Assembly (NCBI GenBank): GCA_049649525.1
Contig: JBARZE010000044.1
Span: forward strand, 1 to 64,000
Length of the DNA stretch: 64,000 nt
From: JAAURB01 sp049649525
GTDB taxonomy: Bacteria; Cyanobacteriota; Cyanobacteriia; Cyanobacteriales; Microcoleaceae
Direction of reading: 5' to 3'
The notes below the pieces were generated by a model. It saw only the letters and a list, made by a program, of their open reading frames with translations, was not told the DNA's origin and did no database searches. Shown here in pieces: positions 26,164 through 35,171 of this stretch (positions are counted from its first letter, which is position 1; each line of letters starts with the position of its first letter). A program made the position numbers and the translations under genes.

Positions 26164-26305
26164 GGGCAATAGGGAATAGAATATGTTAATTATTTATGAT
26201 AAGAGGGAGTAGGGAGTAGGCAAGTTGGCAATAGAATAGGTTAATTATTTATGATAAGAAGGAGCAGGGAGTAGGCAAGTTGGCAATAGAATATGTTAAT
26301 AATTT
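26164..26305. repeat. Tandem repeat, about 55-62 bp unit, 2.5 copies
   Basis: Copies start at about 26164, 26227 and 26282 with ggcaatag. Each contains gaata(t/g)gttaatta, then tttatgataag and agggagtaggcaagtt. The second-to-third spacing is exactly 55 bp; the first copy has a small insertion and the third is partial. It fills the region upstream of the 105-aa gene. Confidence 0.75.
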
Positions 26306-26340
26306 ACTGTAGAACTATACATTAAAATGACTCAAATTAT

Positions 26341-26658
26341 ATGATTATTTTAGAGTTTATCACAAGTACTATTCTCGGAATTTTTATGGGATTATGGATT
26401 GCCGATCAAAACCAGAAACAGCGACAACAAAAAAATTTAGAAAAAGCATTTTATCGTTTAATTGAAGCACAAGATGGTAGAATTTCTCTAATTCAACTCG
26501 CAGCAACAGCTCAGGTAGATGCAGTCACAGCTCAACAATATTTAGACCAACAAGTTAAAATTTTTTCGGCTTATCCTGAAGTTGATGATGATGCCAATAC
26601 TTACTATCGTTTTCCTCAAGTCAAACTCCCCAAAACCCTCAAAAGCCAAGATTGGTAA
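26341..26658 (+). CDS. Small membrane-anchored protein, unknown
   Basis: The 105-aa product has one N-terminal hydrophobic helix (LEFITSTILGIFMGLWIAD), then a soluble part with a predicted helix-turn-helix-like stretch (ISLIQLAATAQVDAVTAQQYLDQQ) similar in character to winged-helix segments, and a polar end. No family name is recognised. It starts at the ATG at 26341, right after the tandem repeat, and is convergent with the ATPase gene 12 bp away. It is a real coding frame by length and composition, but function is open. Confidence 0.6.
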   Translation: MIILEFITSTILGIFMGLWIADQNQKQRQQKNLEKAFYRLIEAQDGRISLIQLAATAQVDAVTAQQYLDQQVKIFSAYPEVDDDANTYYRFPQVKLPKTLKSQDW

Positions 26659-26670
26659 TTTTTTAATCAC

Positions 26671-28023
26671 CTAATATTCTAACTCTTTCACTTCCAATAA
26701 AATCGGATTGATATCAAACCAACTGCCCTCATCATCATCACGATATTCAAACACAAACAAACTTTTCAATAAGGTTTGATATTCTTGTTCCCCCCGCACT
26801 AATTTATACTGTCTTACTTGCCTTAACAATTCCCATTCTTCCGGTGTAATTGCTTTAATTAAATCATTCCGACGCTGAGCAATAACTCGTTCTATGGTTT
26901 GGCGAGAAAAGGGTGGTTCATCTCGTTTTAAACAGTTACTTAATAATACTAATAAATTACGAACATGACCGCCACTGACTAAACATAGCCGATCTAATGT
27001 TTCAATTTCATCAAATATTTGAGGAATTAAATTATATCTTTTTTCCGGTTCAACAGTTGGAAAAGCTCTGGCTAAAATCATTTGTCTCAAGAGTTCAATT
27101 CCGGTTATACATAAACTCCCATCTCGTTTATGAGTTTGCACCATAGGCAATAATTGTGGGTCAGAAGCAAAGCGATTTGTTAGACTGCCTAAATCATTAG
27201 AAAATGTGAGAATTAGAGGAATTGTATAGACAATATGACAGCATAATTGATTCAGTTGTTCCCCCCGATCTACAAATAGATATTCTGAGGTGGTTCGTCC
27301 TGTGTGTCGGGTGCGGTTATCAATCCGATCTAAATTATCAACGATTACCACTAATCCGGCTTTTCCGCGCTGTTGAAGTTGCTTTTGGGCTGATTCAATC
27401 AAATCTTGATTAATCGCTTCTAAAATCACGTTTACTCGGGGTTCAGTGTATTCTCTGAGTAGGGTTCGGACATCCCGACTATTTCTGGCTTTTGTGGTAA
27501 TTTCTCCAATTCCTAGGGATAAAGAATAAGTATCTTCTTGAGTATCGATACCAATATCACCCACTTGAGGAATACCAACTTTAAAGCCTGTTACATTGGA
27601 GTTTAATAAGTCTGCTGCCCCTTTTAATAAGTGTTGAAAGCGTGTGGGTTTAAGTTTAATTCCGACAAGTTCTAAACTGTGGCTGACTTGATGAGCAATA
27701 GCGAGTAAAATATCACTAATATCTACATCTGCCATATCCATATCTTGAGAAGATTCAAAATAGACAACGTGAAACCCTTCTTCTTCTAATTCATTTTTTA
27801 AACGTAATAATTCTGTTGATTTTCCACAGCCAATATGTCCTGTAAATAACTGACAAGTTTGTGGACTATCTGACCAACTAATTGTTCGTTTCAGTTGTTG
27901 TATGAGTTGGCTGCCTCTTACGGGTGTAAAATCGATATAATATTGTCGGTCATCCGCTTTTGCATAATCTAATGTTTTGGCTGGGTTAACGGCTTGGAAA
28001 AATTGGCGTAAATTGAGTTTCAT
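26671..28023 (-). CDS. P-loop ATPase (AAA/STAND-like)
   Basis: This 450-aa ATPase has Walker A GHIGCGKSTELLRLK (about residues 62-76) and a Walker B strand AGLVVIVDNLDRID (about 223-236). A sensor-like region follows around FSNDLGSLTNRF, then GGHVRNLLVLLSNCL and a C-terminal winged-helix-like tail. It is closest in layout to AAA-16/STAND-type ATPases of unknown role found across cyanobacteria, often next to effector or sensor domains. No partner gene of that sort is adjacent (upstream lies wecB, same strand, about 100 bp away). Function is unassigned. Confidence 0.7.
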   Translation of the reverse strand: MKLNLRQFFQAVNPAKTLDYAKADDRQYYIDFTPVRGSQLIQQLKRTISWSDSPQTCQLFTGHIGCGKSTELLRLKNELEEEGFHVVYFESSQDMDMADVDISDILLAIAHQVSHSLELVGIKLKPTRFQHLLKGAADLLNSNVTGFKVGIPQVGDIGIDTQEDTYSLSLGIGEITTKARNSRDVRTLLREYTEPRVNVILEAINQDLIESAQKQLQQRGKAGLVVIVDNLDRIDNRTRHTGRTTSEYLFVDRGEQLNQLCCHIVYTIPLILTFSNDLGSLTNRFASDPQLLPMVQTHKRDGSLCITGIELLRQMILARAFPTVEPEKRYNLIPQIFDEIETLDRLCLVSGGHVRNLLVLLSNCLKRDEPPFSRQTIERVIAQRRNDLIKAITPEEWELLRQVRQYKLVRGEQEYQTLLKSLFVFEYRDDDEGSWFDINPILLEVKELEY

Positions 28024-28125
28024 ATTGATTTTTCGGTTAATCTATCGATCAAAAACATAATTTTTAATTGACACTAATTTCTATTTAAAATAATAACTAT
28101 TTTAAGTTTTAATTTCATGTATCAG

Positions 28126-29241
28126 TTAATCATTAAAATAAGTCTTGATAATTTGTACAATTTGTTCCGCCGCATCACCATCTCCAAACGGATTAATAGC
28201 ATTTGCCATTTGATTATAACTATCGATATTAGTTAATAATTCTGTGGCATACTTCACAATATTTGCGGTATTTGTTCCCACTAACTTAGCGGTTCCGGCT
28301 GTAACAGCTTCAGGTCGTTCTGTGGTTTCTCGTAATACTAATACGGGTTTTCCTAAACTCGGGGCTTCTTCTTGTAATCCACCGGAATCTGTTAATAATA
28401 AATAACAATAATTAATCGCTGCCACTAATTCTGCATAATCTAAAGGTTCAGTTAAAAACACTCGCGGATGATTGCCTAAAATCGCTTTTAAAGGTTCTCT
28501 AACTGTGGGATTTCGATGTAATGGTAATAGTAAAGCCGTATCCGGAAATTGATTTAATATTTGTAAGAAACCTGTGGCGATATTTGTTAACGGTTTACCC
28601 CAATTTTCCCGCCGATGAACCGTTGCTAATAATAGTCGATATTGCTGTAATTTTAAATTAGGAATATTTAACTGAGGCTGTTTTTTAACAACTGAAAGTA
28701 AGGCATCAATTACCGTATTTCCTGTATGATGAATTTCGCCAACAACACCTGATTGCTTTAAGTTTTCTACCGCTTGAATAGTGGGGGCAAAATGAAGCTG
28801 ACACAGTTGAGAAATTAACCGACGATTTGCTTCTTCTGGATAAGGATTATATAAATTATCAGTGCGTAACCCTGCCTCTACATGACCGACTGGAATTTGA
28901 TGATAAAAGGCAGCTAATGCAGCAGAAAAAGCCGTTGTTGTATCTCCTTGAACTAATACTATCTGGGTTAATTGTTGTTCAAATAAATCTTTTAATCCGG
29001 TTAAACTGCGACAGGTAATGTCAGTTAATGTTTGTTTAGGTTGCATAATCTCTAAATTTTGATCTGCTTTTAAATCAAACAATTGCATCACTTGCGCTAC
29101 CATTTCTCGATGTTGACCTGTTAAAATAACCTGAGTTTTAAATGCATCATCTTGTTGTAAACATTGAATAACCGGAGCAAGTTTAATTGCTTCTGGACGA
29201 GTTCCGAGAATAAGACTGATATGAATAGGAGAATTTGACAT
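28126..29241 (-). CDS. wecB: UDP-N-acetylglucosamine 2-epimerase (non-hydrolysing)
   Basis: This interconverts UDP-GlcNAc and UDP-ManNAc for surface polysaccharide synthesis. Family blocks seen are ISLILGTRPEAIKLAPVI, VLTGQHREMV, VQGDTTTAFSAALAAFY, GHVEAGLRTDNLYNPYPEEANR, HRRENWGKPL and LTDSGGLQEEAPSLGKPVLVLRETTERPE. I set the start at 29241 (MSNSPIHI), which gives the usual length of about 371 aa; the longer frame from 29304 adds residues encoded by a repeat-like segment. The first 60 bp of this gene are duplicated upstream (29391-29440). Confidence 0.93.
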   Translation of the reverse strand: MSNSPIHISLILGTRPEAIKLAPVIQCLQQDDAFKTQVILTGQHREMVAQVMQLFDLKADQNLEIMQPKQTLTDITCRSLTGLKDLFEQQLTQIVLVQGDTTTAFSAALAAFYHQIPVGHVEAGLRTDNLYNPYPEEANRRLISQLCQLHFAPTIQAVENLKQSGVVGEIHHTGNTVIDALLSVVKKQPQLNIPNLKLQQYRLLLATVHRRENWGKPLTNIATGFLQILNQFPDTALLLPLHRNPTVREPLKAILGNHPRVFLTEPLDYAELVAAINYCYLLLTDSGGLQEEAPSLGKPVLVLRETTERPEAVTAGTAKLVGTNTANIVKYATELLTNIDSYNQMANAINPFGDGDAAEQIVQIIKTYFND

Positions 29242-29583
29242 AAATTTAAATAGAGAGAGAAACCACAGAGGCACAGAGTTCACAGAGAAAAAACTTTGTG
29301 TCATGAGTAGCTTTGTGGTTAAAATCTTACCTTAATACTTCCTTTCTTGGGGTGGAAATCGGGTGATTTTTACAAATGGCTTCTCGACAAGTTCCGAGAA
29401 TAAGACTGATATGAATAGGAGAATTTGACATGATTTTAAATAGAGATGAAAATTAGAGAATTAATGTTCCTGATTTACCTCACCCCTAGCCCCTCTCTTT
29501 ACTAAGGAGAGGGGAAAGAGATCCGGTTGAAATCTTACCTTAATACTTCCTTTCTTGGGGTGGAAATCGGGTAATTTTTACCG
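29191..29583. repeat. About 190-208 bp tandem duplication spanning the wecB and sdhA ends
   Basis: Sequence at 29201-29240 (5' end of wecB) recurs at 29391-29430, offset 190. Sequence at about 29322-29368 recurs at about 29530-29576, offset 208; this second copy is the 3' end of sdhA. So the intergenic DNA contains a relic of the sdhA tail followed by a relic of the wecB head. The two spacers differ: the first holds ccacagaggcacagag-like direct repeats, the second the hairpin CCCCTCTC / GAGAGGGG (29490-29514). Confidence 0.8.
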
Positions 29584-31306
29584 GACGATAGGATAAGTCA
29601 ATTCCGGCTGAGGAATAATAGGCTAAAGTATGTTTTAGGAATGTATCATCATTGCGTTTGGGATAGTCTTCTCGACTATGTGCGCCTCGGCTTTCTTTAC
29701 GGTTAAATGCCGAAGTTAAAATCACTTGACCCACTACCATTAAACTGCGTAATTCTAACGCTTCGAGGATTTCAGTATTCCACAATTTACCTTTATCATC
29801 GAGATAAATTTGTTGATATTTTTGCTTTAACTGTTGAATTTGTTTGAGTCCTTCCTGCATAATATCTTCAGAACGAAATACGCCACAATGGCTGGTTAAG
29901 GCATCTTGAAATTCTTCTCGTAATGCCCCAATACGACAGTCTCCGGGTTGGTCAAATAGCGCTTGAATTTCTTTTTCAGCCGCTTCTAAATATTGATTTT
30001 CATCAATTTCTGGTAACTTCTTGTTTTGGACAAATTGAGCGATCATAGCCCCCGTCCGTCGGCCATAAACCACACATTCCAATAAAGAATTACTGCCTAA
30101 ACGGTTAGCCCCATGAACCGATACACAAGCGGCCTCTCCTGCGGCAAATAAGCTGTCTACTAACGTATCTGAGTAGGGAGAGTCGGATTGAAAATCAAGA
30201 GGCACGCCGGGGCCGAGAATCACTTGTCCGTCGATGTTGGTGGGGATACCCCCCATAGAATAATGAACCGTGGGACGTACAGGCATGGGTTCCGTGACCG
30301 CATCTACACCCACGAGGCGGTGGGCTTCTTCCCAACAAAAGGGGATGCGACTCATGATTTTTTCTCGTCCTAAATGGCGTAAGTCCAAATGGATAAACGG
30401 CCCTCCGGCGCTACCATCACGATGAATACCTCGTCCGGCGCGAATTTCTAGGGTAATAGCGCGAGAAGTAATATCACGGGGGGCTAATTCCATTTTGCTG
30501 GGGGCATAATTAGCCATGAAGCGATCGCCTTCACTATTACGCAAATAAGCCCCTTCACCGCGAACCGCCTCAGAAATTAATACGCCAACGGGATATAATC
30601 CTGTCGGGTGAAATTGGACAAATTCCATATCTTGCAATGGAATACCCGCCATTGCCGCCATGGCTAACCCATCCCCAGTGGAGGCGAAATCATTAGAAGT
30701 GGTGTTAAATGCCCGTCCATAGCCTCCTGTGGCTAACATCACCGCTTTTGCCCGGACAACGGATAATGTGCCATCTTCAATGTGATACATCACCACCCCT
30801 TTGGCTTGTCCGTCTTCGAGGATCAGGCGCATAACGTACCATTCTTGATAAATCTGCACACCATAACGACGGAGGTTATTGACTAATTCATGCAGGATAG
30901 CGTGTCCGGTTTTATCAGCAGCGTAACAAGTCCGGTTATGGGTATGTCCGCCAAACGCCCGTTGGGCAATTTTGCCATCTCCTAAGCGAGAGAATAATAC
31001 CCCTGTATGTTCAAGATCGATAATCACATCGGGGGCTTCTTGGGCTAAAATTTCAACAGCATCTTGATCGGCAAGATAGTCCGATCCCTTAACAGTATCG
31101 AAGGCATGGGCTTGCCAACTATCCTCAGAATCAACATTTTTTAGACTGGCGGCTATTCCCCCTTGGGCGGCGACGGAGTGAGATCGAATGGGGTGGGTTT
31201 TGGCAACAACCGCAATATTTAAACTGGGATCAGTCCGGGCAATTTCAACCGCAGCCCGCGATCCGGCTAAACCACCACCGACAATAAGCACATCATGTTC
31301 TAGCAT
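29540..31306 (-). CDS. sdhA: Succinate dehydrogenase/fumarate reductase flavoprotein subunit
   Basis: This is the FAD-bearing catalytic subunit that oxidises succinate to fumarate and feeds electrons to the plastoquinone pool in cyanobacteria. FAD binding is shown by VLIVGGGLAGSRAAVEIA near the N-terminus, with the covalent-FAD region HPIRSHSVAAQGGIAASL (H-S in SHSVAAQGG). FVQFHPTGLYPVGVLISEAVRGEGA, RDITSRAITLEI and GANRLGSNSLLECVVYGRR are other signatures. The C-terminal helical domain ends in DLSYRPVKITRFPPQERKY. The 588-aa length is usual. sdhB is not adjacent, as is common in cyanobacteria. The 3' end is partly duplicated downstream. Confidence 0.93.
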   Translation of the reverse strand: MLEHDVLIVGGGLAGSRAAVEIARTDPSLNIAVVAKTHPIRSHSVAAQGGIAASLKNVDSEDSWQAHAFDTVKGSDYLADQDAVEILAQEAPDVIIDLEHTGVLFSRLGDGKIAQRAFGGHTHNRTCYAADKTGHAILHELVNNLRRYGVQIYQEWYVMRLILEDGQAKGVVMYHIEDGTLSVVRAKAVMLATGGYGRAFNTTSNDFASTGDGLAMAAMAGIPLQDMEFVQFHPTGLYPVGVLISEAVRGEGAYLRNSEGDRFMANYAPSKMELAPRDITSRAITLEIRAGRGIHRDGSAGGPFIHLDLRHLGREKIMSRIPFCWEEAHRLVGVDAVTEPMPVRPTVHYSMGGIPTNIDGQVILGPGVPLDFQSDSPYSDTLVDSLFAAGEAACVSVHGANRLGSNSLLECVVYGRRTGAMIAQFVQNKKLPEIDENQYLEAAEKEIQALFDQPGDCRIGALREEFQDALTSHCGVFRSEDIMQEGLKQIQQLKQKYQQIYLDDKGKLWNTEILEALELRSLMVVGQVILTSAFNRKESRGAHSREDYPKRNDDTFLKHTLAYYSSAGIDLSYRPVKITRFPPQERKY

Positions 31307-31519
31307 CGTTGATTCAGTGTTACATTTTTCTTTCTTCTATGTTCCCTCACAAAAAAAACTCCCGGCTAAAAATTAGGGAAGTCTTTAAGAAAGTATAGTG
31401 CTACGCACGAGGCAACAGGCAACAGGCAACAGGCAACCAGTAACAATTTTTACTCCTTGTCTCCCTGTCTCCCCATTCCCCTTGTCCTCCTCACTCCTTA
31501 TTTTTCTAACGTAGAATGA

Positions 31520-31753
31520 CTACTGTGCGGGTTGAGTCGCCATTTCCGGTACAATAGACTCATCTTCTTCGCTATCTTCCATCGGTGTCACTTCGATATG
31601 GTTTAATAATGTAGTGACAAACGCAAACAGCAAAAACGGCAAAGACAACACGACAATTAAACCGACAGTGGCCAGGGCAAATATTTGACGGGCGCTACTC
31701 CACAATGCTAAAGCTGAAGCTAGGGCAATAAAAATAACAATCAGCCATATCAT
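31520..31753 (-). CDS. Small two-helix membrane protein, unknown
   Basis: The 77-aa product from the ATG at 31753 (MIWLIVIFIALASALALW) has two predicted transmembrane helices (the second is VGLIVVLSLPFLLFAFVTTLL) and an acidic cytoplasmic tail (EDSEEDESI). The longer frame from 31819 adds 22 polar residues before the first helix; I prefer the shorter start because similar cyanobacterial proteins begin at the helix. It is not recognised as a named family. (GGCAACA)n heptamers lie downstream at 31409-31437. Confidence 0.55.
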   Translation of the reverse strand: MIWLIVIFIALASALALWSSARQIFALATVGLIVVLSLPFLLFAFVTTLLNHIEVTPMEDSEEDESIVPEMATQPAQ

Positions 31754-31931
31754 GATTTGTCCGTAGATATCTCCAAAAGTGAGAGTGCAACTAATTTTGT
31801 ACTTTTGCAGGTTATCCATTTGATATCTCTATAATTATATTCCTTTAGATTCCTAGGATAAAGGACTTGATTAGGTTTTAACAGGATTTTATACAACATC
31901 TTAACAAGTTAAGATAAGTCGTTACTAAACT

Positions 31932-33287
31932 TTACTTCGATAATGGCAACCAAACCACAAAAGTTGTTCCGGGATAAAGTGTCGTTTTCCCCAGAGACAT
32001 TTGTGAAGTCCAATCGGGACTTTGAGGGGAGAATACTTCTATTTTACCCTGCATTTGCTCAATTAAATGCTTAGCGATCGCCAGGCCCAGTCCTGTCCCT
32101 GAAATTTCTCCATCGGCTTGGACACCGCGATATCCCCGTTCAAATAAATGCTCTAAATCACTTTCTGGGATACCTGGGCCTGTATCACTAATACCAATTC
32201 CCAGTTGAGTAGAATTCATTTGAACTTGAACCTCTATTATGCCACCGGTGGGAGTGTATTTCAGCGCGTTATCAAGAATATTACTGAGAATTTCTCGTAA
32301 GGCTTGACGATTGGCTTGTACTGGGGGTAAATTAGGCGGTAAATTGATTAGACATCTAAGTTGACGTTCTTCGGCTACTGCATTGGCAGAAATTAACAGG
32401 GGTTGAAGTACTGTTTCAAAACGGACTGATTCTGTTAACTCGGCGGCAGGCAACAGGGCAGGAACTACAGAGGATGTGAGATTCAAACAGCCTGAAAGTT
32501 CTGGGAGATCCTCATCGCAAACATCAGCAATATCTGACTCTGATGGCAAATGATATTGAGTGTCTGCCACTTCTAAGGTTTGATCGACTTGCTGTAATAG
32601 TTCTTTGATGCGATCGCTTTCTCGGATAATACTCTCTGCAATTTTCTGATTTTTATCTCCCGGTAAAAATCGTCGCCGCAGCAGTTTACCAAATGTCTTT
32701 AAAGCAGTTAACGGGCTTTTGAGTTGATGGAGTAAACTTTGTAAAGTTTGGTATTGTTGAGTTTGAACCTGTTGCTGTTGTTTGTAACGCGAAGATAGCC
32801 ACTGAAAACGACGGTCTAAGGTACAAGCGGCTGCTAAACTATGGGCAATGCCTTGAAGTTGATGTTGTTCTTGCTCATTCCAGGGGCGATCTTCTCGTCC
32901 GGTGACAAGAAACCCCATCACCACATCTTGATAAACTAGAGGAATGACTATTTTTTGTTGTTCGAGATCTGGGTTATTAACCCAATGACTGGAGTCGGGC
33001 GGGGACTCCATGCAGAGATCGACCGTAACGGCATTGGAGAAGTTAGAATCATCTAGAGCAATTAAGGCAGTAGAGAAATGATTTTGCGGCAAGGAGACAA
33101 TGGCCAAGTCTGAAGAGCGATCCTCAGACGTTTCAGGATAAGTTGCCACCGGAATCAGTTTATGATGGGTTTCATCGACCCAATCTTCTGTCAGGTAAAC
33201 CACGCTGAGAGATGCCCCAAGACTCGCAACGATAGAGACTTGGGTTTGGCAAAGGGTGACAAATTCTGAACTCGTTGGCATTCCCAT
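31932..33287 (-). CDS. Sensor histidine kinase with GAF-like input domain
   Basis: This 451-aa soluble kinase has a GAF-like sensor (about residues 5-150), ending in VMGFLVTGREDRPWNEQEQHQLQGIA. A HisKA dimerisation helix follows with the phospho-acceptor in LLHQLKSPLTALKTF (about residue 187), then a HATPase domain: N-box EILSNILDNALKYTP, G1 DTGPGIP, F-box LFERGYRG and G2 GTGLGLAIAKHL. No transmembrane helix is present, so it senses inside the cell. No response regulator is adjacent. It is similar in layout to cyanobacterial orphan hybrid-free kinases; the stimulus is unknown. Confidence 0.88.
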   Translation of the reverse strand: MGMPTSSEFVTLCQTQVSIVASLGASLSVVYLTEDWVDETHHKLIPVATYPETSEDRSSDLAIVSLPQNHFSTALIALDDSNFSNAVTVDLCMESPPDSSHWVNNPDLEQQKIVIPLVYQDVVMGFLVTGREDRPWNEQEQHQLQGIAHSLAAACTLDRRFQWLSSRYKQQQQVQTQQYQTLQSLLHQLKSPLTALKTFGKLLRRRFLPGDKNQKIAESIIRESDRIKELLQQVDQTLEVADTQYHLPSESDIADVCDEDLPELSGCLNLTSSVVPALLPAAELTESVRFETVLQPLLISANAVAEERQLRCLINLPPNLPPVQANRQALREILSNILDNALKYTPTGGIIEVQVQMNSTQLGIGISDTGPGIPESDLEHLFERGYRGVQADGEISGTGLGLAIAKHLIEQMQGKIEVFSPQSPDWTSQMSLGKTTLYPGTTFVVWLPLSK

Positions 33288-33575
33288 CTCAACTCCACTT
33301 AGGCCGGATAATCACTCTTGTCAGGCAGAACCAATCAATTCAATACTGGCTGCATGCATAAATATTAATTTACCACTTTCATTTATCAGATTTCTTCCCT
33401 CTCTCGTTAGGCAATGTTACCCTAATGAAAGCTGTAGCACGAATCCGGTTGAAAGACAAGACACTGTTGTATCAATTTATTAAAAAATATTGAAATTTTT
33501 TTTTAAACCAGATATAATTCATGCGGATTTTGTAGCTATCACTACATCTGTCTGCAGACACAGGAGGTAAGTACG

Positions 33576-33905
33576 TTGGCTAGAAGAAGAAAGCGCAAAA
33601 GTCGTCGGAGACAAGAAGGTCGTCGCATTCTCGAGTGTGTTCCCCAGTATAGTATCTCTAGCGGCGAAGAAAAGCCCGTTACAGCTGCTCGTAAGTTCAT
33701 CCATGCCGCTGGTATTATTCCACCAGCTTTGTTGCTGGTGAAGCGTAATGAACACACAACAGATCGATACTTTTGGGCAGAAAAAGGACTATTCGGCGCT
33801 CAATATGTTGAGGAAAACCATTTTCTGTTCCCTAGTTTGAAAGAGGTTGCCGAAAAAACGATTCCTTCAGTGAGTCATAATCGGTTAGTGACATCTCCTG
33901 GATAG
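33576..33905 (+). CDS. DUF3155 domain protein
   Basis: This 109-aa basic protein belongs to DUF3155, a family found in cyanobacteria. The N-terminus is strongly basic (ARRRKRKSRRRQEGRRILE), followed by AARKFIHAAGIIPPALLLVKRNEHTTDRYFWAEKGLFGAQYVEENHF. The start is a TTG at 33576, preceded by a perfect AGGAGGT Shine-Dalgarno at 33563-33569, 6 bp upstream; no ATG fits. This makes it a clear non-ATG start. Nucleic-acid binding is plausible from charge only. Confidence 0.88.
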   Translation: MARRRKRKSRRRQEGRRILECVPQYSISSGEEKPVTAARKFIHAAGIIPPALLLVKRNEHTTDRYFWAEKGLFGAQYVEENHFLFPSLKEVAEKTIPSVSHNRLVTSPG

Positions 33906-34217
33906 TTAGAGCTTGATCGCATTTTTCAGGCTTGCGGTATGGGTTACGATTGGTGTATTTGGCTCTCATCTCTTGGTTCAAGTGATTAACAACTTGCAAC
34001 GATCAACCGCTCAATAACAATATTAAGAGGCGTTGGTTCAAGTGGGGAGAGTCAATGACTCACTCGGAAACAATGCATGATGCAGGGTTACCTACCAAGT
34101 GTCTAATACTTTAGGTAGATTGAAGACAGCATTGCTTGCGATCCTCAACAATTATTGAGTAACGCAATTCAAATGCTCTCATCGTTATACGTCCACTACC
34201 CAATATGACTCAGGTGA
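33906..34217 (+). other. Non-coding region, possible small RNA
   Basis: There are 312 bp without a supported gene between DUF3155 and the convergent CCB-like gene. Two copies of ttggttcaagtg (33974-33985 and 34032-34043) lie 58 bp apart. The GC content is higher than in the neighbouring non-coding DNA, and a local inverted repeat gagtcaatgactc (34050-34062) is present. No tRNA, tmRNA or RNase P motif was seen. Confidence 0.25.
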
Positions 34218-34772
34218 CTATGAATGAGATGAAGTCACAGGTTCCCAAGGTTTCAAATTGAGAGCTTGCTTGAGGCTTGTGAGTTCATCTCGGTGACCCT
34301 GAATACGGAGAATACTTTGGGGCTGATTCCCTAATGGGTTTGTGGCTTCTAACTGAAGTAATACCTGCTCGCTGCGCCCTGAGCGTCGCCAATAAAAAAC
34401 GCCGGCTAGGGGAGAGAGTAAAATCAGTCCTAGGAACAGTTGTTGATACTGTGGTGCAACCATTGATAGCACAAGCGCTAGACACAGTGTTCCGATAGCA
34501 GTGAGTAGGGTTAGAAAGACAGCCAAAAATCCACTAGGACGAACCACCCCCTCAAATACAATTTGATTCTCATCAGGGTTTGTAGTCACAACGCGGTAAG
34601 CACGAGACTGAAAATACTGTTGGATTTGGTTCAACAATGAATCAGCCGCCTGGTTAGCAACCAGTTTTTGCTGCTCGATGCGAGCCTTCACAGAAGCTTT
34701 CACAAAGAAAAACAAGCCAACTGCCAGCAGAAAAGTCAGGAAAAATGTTGATGAGAGTACAGGCAAAGACAT
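34218..34772 (-). CDS. Cofactor assembly of complex C subunit B-like protein
   Basis: The product resembles cyanobacterial CCB2/CCB4-type membrane proteins (annotated as cofactor assembly of complex C subunit B), which help attach haem c-i to cytochrome b6. It has an N-terminal helix (STFFLTFLLAVGLFFFVKASVKARIEQQ), a soluble stretch (YFQSRAYRVVTTNPDENQIVFEGVV), two more helices (LAVFLTLLTAIGTLCLALVLSMV and LFLGLILLSPLAGVFYW) and a soluble end. Length of 184 aa and this order fit the family. It belongs in the thylakoid membrane. Assigned from recollection of the family pattern. Confidence 0.75.
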   Translation of the reverse strand: MSLPVLSSTFFLTFLLAVGLFFFVKASVKARIEQQKLVANQAADSLLNQIQQYFQSRAYRVVTTNPDENQIVFEGVVRPSGFLAVFLTLLTAIGTLCLALVLSMVAPQYQQLFLGLILLSPLAGVFYWRRSGRSEQVLLQLEATNPLGNQPQSILRIQGHRDELTSLKQALNLKPWEPVTSSHS

Positions 34773-34820
34773 GAGTTGAGTAAATTGAGATAATCATCAG
34801 TTTATATTCTTCTGACTACT

Positions 34821-35171
34821 TTACATACATTTTTGTCTGGCCGTGTATTCATCCCATAATCGAGCGAGTTCCCAAGCTTTACCCCGAAACTCCGGAATAA
34901 CTTGATACATTCGTCTAGGACGACCTCGTCCCTCAACTTTCTTCCAATATCCACTGATGCTGCCCTCTCGCTCTAAGAATTTAAGCGCACTGTAAAGTAC
35001 AGTATCAGATAAGCGGAAATCAGCATACTCTTTTTCTAATTGTTCGATTAGTTCTGTCCCATAAGAATCTCTCCGTAAGAAAACGGACAAAACGTAGCAA
35101 ACAGCCAACTCCCGATTCAGGTGAATAGGAGGGGGGCTTTTGAAAAATCTGTAAATGTCTTCAAATGTCAT
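34821..35171 (-). CDS. PadR family transcriptional regulator
   Basis: This is a 116-aa winged-helix DNA-binding protein. RELAVCYVLSVFLRRDSYGTELIEQLEKEY, LSDTVLYSALKFLEREGSISGYW and the wing GRGRPRRMYQV are the PadR signature. It lies on the same strand 48 bp downstream of nothing shared, and upstream of the CCB-like gene. The circadian Pex protein of Synechococcus is a relative, and a Pex-like role is possible but not shown. Upstream, the 830-bp region ends in a promoter-like AT-rich stretch. Confidence 0.85.
   Translation of the reverse strand: MTFEDIYRFFKSPPPIHLNRELAVCYVLSVFLRRDSYGTELIEQLEKEYADFRLSDTVLYSALKFLEREGSISGYWKKVEGRGRPRRMYQVIPEFRGKAWELARLWDEYTARQKCM

Noticed and set aside
33256..33483. 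75-aa plus-strand open frame before DUF3155
   Set aside because: It starts inside the histidine kinase gene on the opposite strand and has no recognisable composition, repeat or family.
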